Below are positions 35,703 through 45,988 of a DNA stretch of 64,000 nucleotides, one piece after another. The notes beneath the pieces are model-generated. The model was not told the DNA's origin. It did no database searches and was given only the letters and a program-made list of their open reading frames with translations. Each line of letters starts with the position of its first letter. Position 1 is the stretch's first letter. The DNA is from Macrolepiota albuminosa (Eukaryota > Basidiomycota > Agaricomycetes > Agaricales > Agaricaceae), in contig JAMWFC010000033.1 of the NCBI GenBank assembly GCA_027475525.1, positions 682,001 through 746,000 on the forward strand, given 5' to 3'. Position numbers and translations under genes: made by a program.

Positions 35703-36014
35703 TGTTGGACGCCGATGATACACCGTAAGTGGCACAGTATGATATGACCCGAAAAGGGTTGAATGACATTAATATGACATTAATTTACTTACCCTGATAC
35801 AACTCGAATAGACATATATACAGACCGCACAGTCTATATCACCCTCAGTCAAGTATACGAGACTGAGGGTGAGTACGATACATACCTATATACGACCTTC
35901 ACTTACAATCTCCCCTACCATAGTACTCACTCGTGTGCTATAGGTAGGATTAATCTCAGTCAAGTATACGAGACTGAGGTACTCACTCGTGTGCTATAGG
36001 TTTAGATTGTAACA
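35703..36014 (+). repeat. Copia right LTR
   Basis: A 312-bp copy that looks identical to 30495-30806. It is preceded by the purine tract at 35691-35702 and followed by the CTATG target duplication at 36015-36019. Identity between the LTRs implies very recent insertion. Confidence 0.95.
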
Positions 36015-36533
36015 CTATGGTGTATATTTGATGCATCGAAGACAAGACCTCTGGGGTCCAGATGGTACTACCTCAGTCGTTCCATGATGTATACTACTTC
36101 CACTAATTTCTCACACAAAGCGCTGGAATTTGATCCCGATCGGTTCCTCGACGAGCGTCTGCACAAGTACCTCATACCAAACCCTTACATCTTCGTGCCC
36201 TTCAACGCAGGGCCTCGAATTTGTCTCGGCCAGCAGGCAAGTCGAACCCACCTCGTCCCGAAAAATGTATGTCAATGAAGTGTGATTCTTGCCTTTTTTA
36301 GTTTGCATATCATGAAGTTTCTTTTCTGCTCACGCGATTGCTCCAACGCTTCGCGCGATTCACTCTCGCAGAACCCACGAAGAGCGATGGGGTGCATCCT
36401 GGGTGGCACCTGACTATGTACGTTAAGGTAAGACGGATTCTTCGTCTCTTTAAGTTTCATGATTGAATGAGAATCCAAGGGCGGTTTGTGGGTGTACATG
36501 GAGCCTGCGCCACTGGACACCAACAGGGACTGA

Positions 36534-37052
36534 TGAAAATGAAAAAATGTGATTCTACAAAGTGGCAACCATTTTCAAAGCTTGTGACTATCTTTATCTT
36601 TAATGCTTTTGAAAGACAAAAGAGCATTTGAGTCCAAATATGATGTATCTGGTCTGGATCTATAAGAGAAATTGTGTGGGGCTTAGATTGAGTTTACATG
36701 AAATCAAAAGAATGATCATCGAAGACTTTTGGTAATCATCGATCAAATCTTGCTGCGTCGATGAGACAATCTGGCTGAGAAGTGAGATGAGTCGGATGAC
36801 CTTGTATCTCGTCAAATGACCACATGCACATCTTCGATCTCAATGGTTAATTATAAGTCAATTGTAGCTCACTTATGCCAGTTTGGAGAGGTGGCATATT
36901 ACCATGCCTTGTACATCGCAGTTTATGAACGCAGAACATACATTTCCTGTAACAAAGCTCCCAAAGGCGGGGACTAAAGCCACAACAGCAGTGGTACATT
37001 TTAGTACCCAAAAAATAAACATTATAGGTCCCCTCGAACCAGAAAATGACAA
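36534..37052. other. Intergenic region between convergent genes
   Basis: This separates the 3' ends of the P450 and the carboxypeptidase gene. No exon or repeat is seen; it should carry both polyadenylation regions. Confidence 0.4.
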
Positions 37053-39141
37053 TTACAAGCCCTCTCCTTTCAACCATCTCCGAACCATATACAGGGATTC
37101 TGCGGGCTTGTCAAACGGAACGTACCGGCCCCATTGGTATTAGCTTGGAAGAAAACTAGCAGTGAAACGGTACTTATCATATGTCCCGCCCCCCGAATCG
37201 TTACAAACGTCAAAAGCTCAGATGATTTGACTTCACCTACGACCTTATCGCCGACCTTCCAGTTTCTCCACTCTCGAGACTTGTAGTCTTCGCTCCGATT
37301 CCATTCCAACTTGTCTACCCAAAGCTTGATTGCAACCCAATTGCACTGCCAGTCGTAGGTCCCGGCGTAGATCAAGATACGGACACCCCGATCCAGAAGG
37401 TTGGCGACGTAGTACTGCGTAGGAGAAGCCCATTTGTCCATGTGAGCATTGAACCCTTGGCCGACCACCGGAGAACAAGCCGAGAAGTTTGACGGAGATT
37501 CGACGCCGAGCAGGCTGCGTGTCTCCGGAAGGTCGAGGTATCGCTTTATGGCGTCGTTCTCTGCGTAACACAGTTCGCCTTCGCATGGCTAAGGGCTCAC
37601 GGTTGAAAATGACAATCGGATGAATTTGTCTTATCGTAGTTTTTACTCGCCTTGGAGATGTCATACACATTTCTACCTATGCGCAGTGAGTTGGTTATTT
37701 TTGTGATTAGTTTCCTCCTACCTGTTGCCCACATGGGAGCAGACAGCTCGCTATCACAGAAGTCGACTGCTGCACGACAGTTTATCATATCGAATTGGTC
37801 AATGCAAGCGTTTTGCATTGCTTTCTGGCAGCGAGGAAGCTATTGTCGAGCTCCCGTAAGACGCTATCACGGACACGATATCGTAATCAACGTACAACGG
37901 TCTTCATCCTTACGCAGGCGCTAATGGACTGGAAGGGCACGTCGAGAGAGGCGGTCCCACATTCTACTTCATATCGGCCGGGGTAGAGGCTAAAATTATC
38001 GTCAGTTTGGAGTGAGTCAAGGATAGACGAGGAAACATTCACGTCGAAATATCAGTAATCCCGTTTCCAATCAAAACGCTTTGGAGATTGAGGGGCTGGC
38101 GACCTTCTTGGATCGCTATTTGATTCTGATCATATATTTCGCTGGCAAAAACGGGGAGATAACGACCCTAAAGAAAGTTAGTATACTAAATCCCAAATCA
38201 AATGAGTATCCATACCCCGTAAGATTCCCCGGATAGGTGGAGCGGACGTCCTGAGAACTGCTCGAAGGTCTCGAAGAAGATTGTGATGAACGCATGGACA
38301 TTCCTAGCAGCGTCTTCAGTCGTCTCGACCATTTCTCCAAAATCGGCATATGAGAATCCAACGCCGACACTATAAGATATCTTGAGTTCATTTGAGAATT
38401 ACCCCAATGATACATATTCACGGTTGATCAAGGAAGAATATGTTGGCCTCTTCGTTCCAAGAGTGAGGGTTCCAGAGTGTTCCGTTTGCAGAGCTGTTCT
38501 TCATGTCAATCCTACAAGGCCCTGGATTCCATCAGGTTGAAAGAAGACAAAGATGAAATCAGGAATACCGAGTTCCATTAGCAAACCCATGGAGGAGGAA
38601 CAACCTGGGCCTGGAATTTGTTCTAAAAGTGTTAAATATTCAGTATTCTAGGGGATGCACCTCCGTTGATCCACATCATGACGTCGTCTATATGATGCAG
38701 TACATATGTTAGTTGACATGACTGCGATATTTATTGCATTCTGTGTTTGTATGTGCACACCTTTGGCAGGGTCACGTCTACTTTCAAAAAAGTAGAAGAA
38801 TAGATGCTTAGCTCCAGCGTCGACATCGAGATAACCGGTGAAGACGCTGTGGTTATAGTTATTATCATGACTTCATAATACAAAGGTACAGGGATAACAC
38901 ACTTGACAGTCGGATCGCAGAAATGACTTTTCTTCAGACGAACTTGATGGTTAGGAAACCTTGGATGAGATAGCGTAGTGAAATCATGCGACTCTATGTT
39001 CGACAAGTGCATAATTCTATGACCTGGAGCATAGCCATCATATTGGCTACTGTCTTGCACATTCAGTACCGTTTTAGCATGTACGCCTTGAAAGGTAATA
39101 GCCACGGCTGTCACGCAGAGAAGTTTTAGAGCCAACAGCAT
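37053..39141 (-). CDS. Secreted serine carboxypeptidase (S10)
   Basis: Twelve exons: 38903-39141, 38761-38846, 38661-38687, 38569-38610, 38422-38521, 38216-38369, 38043-38167, 37896-37989, 37722-37839, 37651-37676, 37178-37588 and 37053-37121, giving 496 residues. MLLALKLLCVTAVAITFQGVHA is a signal peptide. INGGPGCSSS, HLSGESYGGRYLP (catalytic Ser), GTYDWQCNW (Asp) and GAGHM (His) are the S10 landmarks. These enzymes remove C-terminal residues in vacuole or secretions at acid pH. Two introns are odd: 37589-37650 starts GC, and 37122-37177 runs ATAAGT...GGTAC. The latter is the only way to join GAGHM to the conserved VPFDKPAESLYMVRRWL end. It shares a 211-bp divergent promoter with the FGGY kinase. 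Confidence 0.88.
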
Positions 39142-39352
39142 TTCGATTTCTACCAGGAAGAATACTGAAAGGGATCGTACAGTGGTGGGTAGAAGTGAAC
39201 TAAGATTATACTCGAGCTTCGCGTCAACAAAGATAAGGACTTGCTCTGAATGGCTTCTGCTCCTGTGCCAAACAACGCGTCCTTGCGGGGTTCGGCGGGC
39301 CGCTTCCATCTTTCTCGTAACTAGTTGACGGCTGCTGTCTTTACACTACAAC
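39142..39352. promoter_or_regulatory. Divergent promoter: carboxypeptidase / FGGY kinase
   Basis: Only 211 bp separate the two start codons, which point away from each other, so both promoters must overlap or share elements here. No specific factor site is claimed. Confidence 0.6.
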
Positions 39353-41615
39353 ATGTCCTTTGAATCGTACTACATAGGTATAGACGTTGGAACAGGTTCC
39401 GCTCGCGCTTCCCTGGTGAAAGGGGATGGTTCTGTTGTCGCTTCCTCCACTTATGACACGATCACCTATCGCGATCCGAATGATCATCGCATCTTTGAAC
39501 AATCAACTACCAATATATGGTCAAGTATCTGTACCGCTGTGAGGGAGTGCCTTTCCTCGTCAAATATCCCACCATCTGCCGTGAAAGGCCTGGGCTTTGA
39601 TGCGACATGTTCACTGGCCGTGTCAGATTTCCAAGGCGAACCTGTCATTGTCACAAAGGGCGAACAGTTGGGCCAATATGGCGAGAGAAATGTAGTGCTT
39701 TGGGCCGATCATCGAGCAGAAAAAGAGGCGGAGCTAATCAACAACAGCGGATCCGTAGTCCTTGACTATGTCGGTGGAGTCATGAGTGTAAGTTGACAGT
39801 TGTCGACACGATGATTAGTTCGAAACCTATGTTCTGGTACAGCTTGAAATGGAGATACCTAAAGTCCTGTGGCTTAAGAACCATATGGACCCCACCCTCT
39901 TCTCTCGATGCCAGTTCTTCGACCTTCCAGATTTTTTGACATATCGTGCAACGTCCAACACAACGCGATCATGCTGCTCTCTCACCTGTAAATGTTCCTA
40001 TGTGCCCGACAGTGGATGGAATCCCGAGTTCTTTGAAAAAATTGGCCTTGGAGACCTTTCAAGGGCAGGGCACAAACAATTAGGCGCGGAAGCTAATAAT
40101 CTCCTGACTGCAGGCCGTCCAGTCGGCAAAGGCCTCACAAAACGCGCAGCAGAAGAACTCGGCCTCGTGGAAGGAATGCCTGTCGGAGGTGGATTAATCG
40201 ACGCGTGCGTTGGGCTATGATTTTGATATGCTGAAGGTTTGACGATCTGGTACCTTGAGCAGATATGCTGGGTGGCTTGGTACGGTTGCAGCTCGTTATA
40301 AAGAGAATGGTAAGCTTTCCGAGGTCGTCCCATCCCTGGACGCGTCCCAGCATCGCCTCGCCGCTGTTGCTGGTACAAGTACTTGTCATTTGGTCCAGGT
40401 ATGTTGTGGCGAACTCGTCACGCAAGTTTGACTGAAGTCAGGTTAGAGCCCTAAGGGTGTCTTTGTCGACGGGGTATGGGGACCATACAAAGTATGTATT
40501 CCTGCTTCTACCGGGCTACAGGGCTCAGTCTTTGATAGGATGTCGTTTTCCAAGGATGGTGGATGAATGAGGGAGGGCAGTCATCGACTGGTCAAGTATG
40601 TTTCTCGCTGTCGATTCTACACTATCAGTAATCTTTGTCCTCGCAGCTAATTGACTTTATCCTGACCACTCATCCTGCGTATGCCAAACTCTTAGATCTG
40701 GCAAAGGCACAAGAGAAGAACATCCACATTAGTGAGTACTTCTTTAATAACAAGCGGAGCAAATTCTGATAACGCCTTGTGATAACTAGTTCTCCAGGAA
40801 ATCCTTGAGAAACTCAAAGTAGAACATAAAGTCGAGACGTTGACGGAACTCACAAAAGATCTTCACATGTGTCCTGACTTTCACGGTATCCATCGTATCC
40901 TCCCAATATCAAATCACACCACTGATGTCTCGCGCAGGAAATAGGTCGCCGATTGCGGACCCCCGAATGCGAGGATCGTTCGTCGGTCTAGAACTTGTGA
41001 GTGCGACTTGCAATGGTAACGCCAGGGAATCCACGCCTGACGCATGTGGTCTGACAGGATGATGGCCTCAACGACCTCGCACGGAAGTACAACGTCACAC
41101 TCGAAGCCATCGCTCTACAAACGCGCCACATTGTCGACGAGATGAATGCCAAAGGACATCGTATTTCCACTATATACATGAGCGGTGGACAGGCGAAGAA
41201 TATTCCGCTGATGAAGCTTCTTGCAGATACATGTGGTATGCCGATTGTTTTGCCATTTGAGCATTCCGAGGCTGTGGTCCTGGGTGCTGCGATGCTCGGG
41301 CGTTTTGCGGCAGAAGTTAGTCAGAGGAGTGTTCAGGAAGAGACTGAGGGGAGTGGGACGTATATCGCTCCCTGTGATCTGAACGGGGAGCAACAGGCTA
41401 ATTTGTTATGGAAGATCATGGTGAGTGCATTTTTTTCTGATCAAGCATCCCTTTCTGATGTCTGAAAGATCGAGATGACACCTGTTGGAACACTTGTTGC
41501 ACCTTCAGCATCTGCGAGGGAGAAAAGATTATTGGAGGCCAAGTATAAGATATTTAGGGAGAGCATCGAAATTCAGAAGAGATGGAGAAAGGAAATGGAT
41601 GAAGCATCAAGATAA
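39353..41615 (+). CDS. FGGY-family carbohydrate kinase (pentulose/ribulokinase type)
   Basis: Ten exons: 39353-39787, 39843-40204, 40263-40398, 40447-40491, 40539-40595, 40647-40731, 40790-40885, 40938-40996, 41058-41420 and 41469-41615, giving 594 residues. The N-terminal phosphate-binding motif GIDVGTGSARASLV, LGFDATCSLAV, the AGTSTCHL loop, SPKGVFVDGVWGPYK and the C-terminal YMSGGQAKNIPLMKLL all fit the FGGY family. Length and motif spacing resemble eukaryotic YDR109C/FGGY proteins, which phosphorylate D-ribulose or act in metabolite repair. The exact substrate cannot be read from sequence. All introns are GT-AG; I placed the exon 4 acceptor at 40446 to keep the SPKG motif. It diverges from the carboxypeptidase gene. 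Confidence 0.88.
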
Positions 41616-41932
41616 AGTGTAGACAAGAATTCGATGAATGTGTATTGTGTAAATCAAGCAGGAGAAGATGGCCCAAAATAACACGATAAATACTAATGTC
41701 CACTATCCATATGATTTAATCATCCGAATATTGTCAGACTTGACGCAAAGTACATCTTGCATATGTTGCATATGAAAGGAATAAACACCTCTCATATGAC
41801 AAGATGTTTCTAACAAGTTAACTTGAAATTACCTAGTAGACCCAGCATGATTTCCTCGTCGACGTCTAGGAGAGATCGTATCAAACTGATGGCAGCCGCC
41901 AACATGTCTGTTGCAACAGCGACCCATCGGTT
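41616..41932. other. Intergenic region between convergent genes
   Basis: This lies between the 3' ends of the FGGY kinase (+) and the sterol reductase (-). No additional gene is seen. A forward frame crossing 41823-42353 is the antisense of the reductase exon. Confidence 0.4.
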
Positions 41933-43363
41933 TTACATATGCTCGGAGGCCGTCTCGATATTCAGTGAAGTGCCATCTTCAGCGTTTCTAAGGGATTGGT
42001 ATAGGGAATCGAGCTTGTTCAAAAGGACTTCACTCTCGGCTCGGTTTTCTGTCCATTTTTTCACGTCCATGACGCCTACTCGTTCGTGGCCCCAACGATC
42101 TGTCTCTGCACCAAACTTAGCTGGGCGAGGGGTTGTGCCATCATTTTTGTTGAACAATGTCACGAATGCCAAAGGAGCTAGAGAAATGTGCACGGCTGCA
42201 ATGGCCGCTTTGAAAGGGTCGATGGTGTGGTGTGGAGATCCCAAGAAGCGGACCTGGATCACACTTTCAGGGAGCGGACAACAAACAGACAGTGAAACTA
42301 CGCACAAGGTAGAAAACAAGCACTTTGAAGAAATTGAGCACAGGCCCGATTAAAGCATCGGCGACATTCGTTGAGCATACCCCTGGATGTGTGATGAAGT
42401 GTCGTATACGACGAGAAGCCGGTCTTTGGAGTGCCAGCTGGTCGAGACGCGTAGAAATTAGGTCGATCTGATACTTGGTACTTTCGTAGGAGTGTTCAGA
42501 ACTTTTGTTTTGCCAGTCTTCTGGGTTGAAAAATTCTGGTGAAGCTTCAATAGAGGATGACCATATAACACGAGAGCCGAGACACGGCGGAGAAGCAAGA
42601 AGGAGATGTTGAATTGATCGATACTATACGTTGTCAGATAATGAATTCATTGAATAGACATCAGAACACTCACAAGGACATAGTGGCTGAATAGATTGCA
42701 CTGCCATACCCACCCTAGACCGTCGATACTAATTTCTCCCGAATGTTGGTGGTAATATGCAGGAGCCGTTACTCCATTTACTGGTTCCGTGAGGACCTGT
42801 TTGATAGCCCCAATCCAGTCTATTTCACTAAAGCTTGCTACACCAGCATTCATAATCAATTGAGAAACATAAGGATATCTAAGGAAGTTACTTTAGATGG
42901 TTCTATTATCACTTTTGCATTATGAGCTCACTTATTGGTAACTTCGTCTGCAAACTTGAAAACAGTGTTGATCATTGCAAGGTCAAGAGATACAATATCA
43001 ATAGTAAGGTTCTTGCGAAAGGAATGGGCATGTCCATCATAACCAGGCGTCTTCTGAAGTTGGTTAATATAAGAATCCAGGAGATGTAGCAATTTTGTTC
43101 GTGCTGCCTCTGCACGTTTTACACTTCTGCAAGCCATTACAAGGGTCAACCCATCATAGGGCTCCACTGTTGACGCGTGGCCATTCAACGCGAAGCCCTG
43201 AGGTAACGCGTCAGTTGGTATGGCATGACACAGCTGAAAAAGAAGTCGCTGGCATATGCCAAAGCCGACACCACTGCCCAAAATTATTATCAACCATACC
43301 GCTATATTAGAATACCAAGACTCACCCATTCGCACCCGTCACAACAACAATGGGCCTTGCCAT
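41933..43363 (-). CDS. ERG27: 3-keto-steroid reductase
   Basis: Five exons: 43326-43363, 42932-43273, 42674-42878, 42306-42623 and 41933-42253, giving 407 residues. The NADPH-binding motif TGANGGVGFGICQRL spans the first intron. LIMNAGVA follows, and the catalytic SYESTK (YxxxK) is near residue 248. These are the hallmarks of the short-chain dehydrogenase that reduces the C-3 ketone after C-4 demethylation in ergosterol synthesis at the ER. The long insert after the cofactor domain and the total length fit Erg27 rather than generic SDRs. The gene lies downstream of NOP58 on the same strand with 185 bp between. A GTCACGTGCGTGAC palindrome-like element (about 43424-43437) sits about 60 bp upstream of the ATG. 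Confidence 0.85.
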
Positions 43364-43548
43364 GGTGGCACAACGCGAACATCGTACGATTCTTAGTGGC
43401 AAGGTGGTCAACGCTACAGCTGTCACGTGCGTGACCGCCGGTTGATTTATTTACAGATGAAGCGTAATTTACAGTGCAAACCAAGGTAAGATAGTTAAAA
43501 TGTAAAAAATATGTGTAGACAGACAAACAATACACGAAAAGGAATAGC

Positions 43549-45679
43549 CTATGCCGACTTCTTTTTCTTTTTCTTTGGTGAATCCCCATCCACCTGCATG
43601 GCAGCCTCCTTTTCAGCCTTGCGTGCCTTTTTTCGTGCTTTCCGCTCCTCCTCAATCTCTTCCTGGCGATGGCAATCCATCAATGATAAGCAAGGAGAAG
43701 AAGGAAGATAGGTACTTACTTTCGTCTTGGACTCCTCCGCGACACCGTTGGCCTCGCTTTCTCTCCGTTTCCGCTTCTTATCCTTCTTATCCTTCTTATC
43801 CTCCTTCACATCGCCATCCATCTCGACGTCCGAACCATCCTGAGCAGCGGCCTTTTCCTTCTCCGCCTTCTTCTTCGCCCTTCTCTCCTCCTTAGCCTTT
43901 CGCTTCTCCTCCTTCACGTCTAACACAGCCTTGACCGCAATCTCCATCGGGTCTTCCCGCTGCGTTGATACAAGATCCACTGCATCTGCCTGTGTGTTGT
44001 AAGTCTTCACGTCACCCTTCATCTCGAATCGCTGCTGTTTCTTCCCGCCATCGGCAAAGCGGTTAGCGCCAGCGAGGTCGCCCGTATACTCAAGTGCACG
44101 TAATCGTGACTCGAGTTTGGCGCGGTTTTCGAGGCCTATTGAAGGTGCAGAAGAATCTGACTTGCCATCGGAGTCAGTAAGAGCGTCGACACGGATTGAA
44201 AGGGCTGCTTTTGTAGCAACCATGCGGGCCATCTATGCACTGTCCGTCAATAGTTAATCCAAAGATTGCACTGATTTACCGACCTTGCCCTTGAGTTTGG
44301 GCGGCGCTTGACCAATGAGGGAAGCCTACCACGAATTGAGTTCTAGTAGCAAGCAAAATAACGGCCGACGTACATGGTAAATAAGACCATATTTTGGTGT
44401 ATCGTGTTTCGTCTTGAGAGCACGGAAAAGGGCTTTCTCGGCACCGAGAATTTGCACAGTACTGGCTGGATGTTTGGCCAGGTTGAGAAGACTGCCAGCA
44501 TGGCTAATAAGGCGGGCTCCAACAAGCTCTCCCACGAGAGCGGTGAGATTGGGGGCTATGGCGTTCATGCGATTGCGGAGGTACTCCGCTAGCTGCGTGC
44601 GGTAAGCGGTGATTGCTATGACTTGGTCGCATAGGGAGTGAATATGAGAGATATCGGATTCGGAGATTTCTGTGCCCATTGAGATTTCGGCGGCAGCTTT
44701 GAGGACAGCCTCGAGGTCTTCGGGGAGGATGGAAGCGAAAGATGTTGATGCAGCATTGGTACGGACACCTGTAAAAGCGTATAAGAGAACTGACGATTAA
44801 TGATAGTAAAAGTCATACCCATTAGACGGATGACTTTGGCATAGGCAACGTTGTCGGATATGATTTTGGCCATTTCGGGGAAATGCCAACCATACCACTC
44901 CTAGAGCCGAAATTCAGTTTTTGCTTCATTGATAGATTGAACAACCCACTTTCACTCTCATCGCGTAGGTGTTAATTTCTTTGTCAAGATCGTCCAATAG
45001 AGCTATCGCCTGTACTACCATTGTGTCAACCTTGTCCGGAGAGAACTTGAGCTTGAACCTGGGGATCAAAGGAATCAATGAAAATCGTATGCATTTTGAA
45101 ATAGAAACACACCGTGAAAGTGAATGACTTAGACCCAAGCTCATTGTTGCAAGATCTTTGGGGTCCAAACCTTGAAGGAGAGCAGAAATTTGGTGACGGA
45201 TACCCCTCCAAAGCTCGGTTTGTTCGTCAGTAGTCGCGCTAACAGATATGCTGAGCTTCTTTGATATTGACCGCGCTATTTTGGAGGCATGAGCATACTT
45301 TTCGATCACGATATCTAAGACTCACAGAGATGAGGATCGACCACAAGCAAGGATTCCTTTCCTTTTCCCTTCCCTAGCACCTCATCCGTCAAGAATTGTT
45401 TCAGGCCTTTGCCAAGTTTTCCGTTTTGGATTGCAGTAACATCTTCTACCGCTGTTGCAGTGGACGTAAACCGATGCAAAGCTTTCAGCTTCAATCTTTT
45501 AACGATGTAACAACTTTTAGTGAGCCATACAAAGGTTGAGTAATTAACGTTCCAACATACAGTTTGCTCGCTTTCTCTGGTGTTTCGAATTCTTTCCATA
45601 GGTCCCCACTCGAAACCTTCGCCTCATCTGACACTTTGAAGAGGCAGTAGCCCATCGCCGTCTCGTATAGAACGAGCAT
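43549..45679 (-). CDS. NOP58: Nucleolar protein Nop58 (box C/D snoRNP core)
   Basis: Nine exons: 45561-45679, 45326-45495, 45113-45275, 44950-45058, 44819-44900, 44374-44768, 44284-44325, 43720-44232 and 43549-43662, giving 568 residues. It starts [16 protein letters not shown]. It has [16 protein letters not shown] at the start of the Nop domain, [18 protein letters not shown] near the snoRNA-binding site, and ends in long Lys/Glu runs ([13 protein letters not shown] and KKKKKK), as Nop58 does. With fibrillarin, Nop56 and Snu13 it guides 2'-O-methylation and pre-rRNA processing in the nucleolus. Introns are 45-67 nt, all GT-AG. No oddities. Confidence 0.95.
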
Positions 45680-45988
45680 AACTGTATAAAAGAAGGGGAG
45701 GAAACGAAAAGTAGTGACAGAAACGAGCGGCGCGGCGACTACTACAAACTTTTTTGGTGTTGGTGAAATTTATTCAGAGTTCCCACGGGGCGTGGGAACA
45801 CATGTCTAATTCAAGAAGGCGACACCTTTCTCCGAACTCCGTGGCGTCTATGCGCGGCCTCTAACACCAAGACAATCAAAACCAGAACAGTCTTCTATCA
45901 CGACTATTGTATTCATTGGAATTGAAGAAGAGGAGTGTACTATTGTACATGGCCTTTTCCCAATCACGTTTCAAAGTAACAATTGAAA

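Larger units (their letters stand above)
30495..36014 (+). mobile_element. Full-length Ty1/copia LTR retrotransposon
   Basis: This 5,520-bp element has two 312-bp LTRs (30495-30806 and 35703-36014) that look identical base for base. A 5-bp target duplication CTATG flanks it (30490-30494 and 36015-36019). Just inside the left LTR, GGTTATGGGACTG is a probable primer site; GGTTATG is complementary to the initiator tRNA-Met anticodon region, as in half-tRNA priming by copia. A purine tract GGTGAGGAGGAG (35691-35702) precedes the right LTR. One uninterrupted polyprotein frame lies between, in the order protease, integrase, reverse transcriptase, RNase H, which defines Ty1/copia. It sits in an exon of the P450 gene on the same strand. 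Confidence 0.97.
28355..36533 (+). pseudogene. CYP63-like P450 split by a copia insertion
   Basis: Seventeen exons: 28355-28673, 28737-28807, 28860-28889, 28941-28977, 29034-29106, 29161-29296, 29352-29757, 29813-29835, 29892-29924, 29977-30130, 30190-30214, 30278-30292, 30350-30436, 30484-30494 plus 36020-36064 (one exon, interrupted), 36121-36236, 36302-36427 and 36480-36533. Without the insert the frame is intact, 586 residues. An N-terminal membrane helix (YLALLLLPWL), the I-helix RDTTAST, ETLR, and the heme loop [13 protein letters not shown] are all present. The order and motifs resemble the CYP63 family of wood-decay fungi, ER-bound hydroxylases. A copia element interrupts exon 14 after ACCTATG, so the transcript should lose the heme-binding end. 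Exon 12 is only 15 nt. The intron at 36237-36301 starts GC. No other lesion is seen, so the break is recent. Confidence 0.85.

Noticed and set aside
37070..37178. Carboxypeptidase ending in the read-through frame (ISTVSLLVFF...)
   Set aside because: That frame loses the conserved VPFDKP...RRWL end, which is present intact one intron later. The AT-AC splice explains both.
41823..42353. A 176-residue forward open frame
   Set aside because: It is antisense to the catalytic exon of ERG27 and has no motif of its own.
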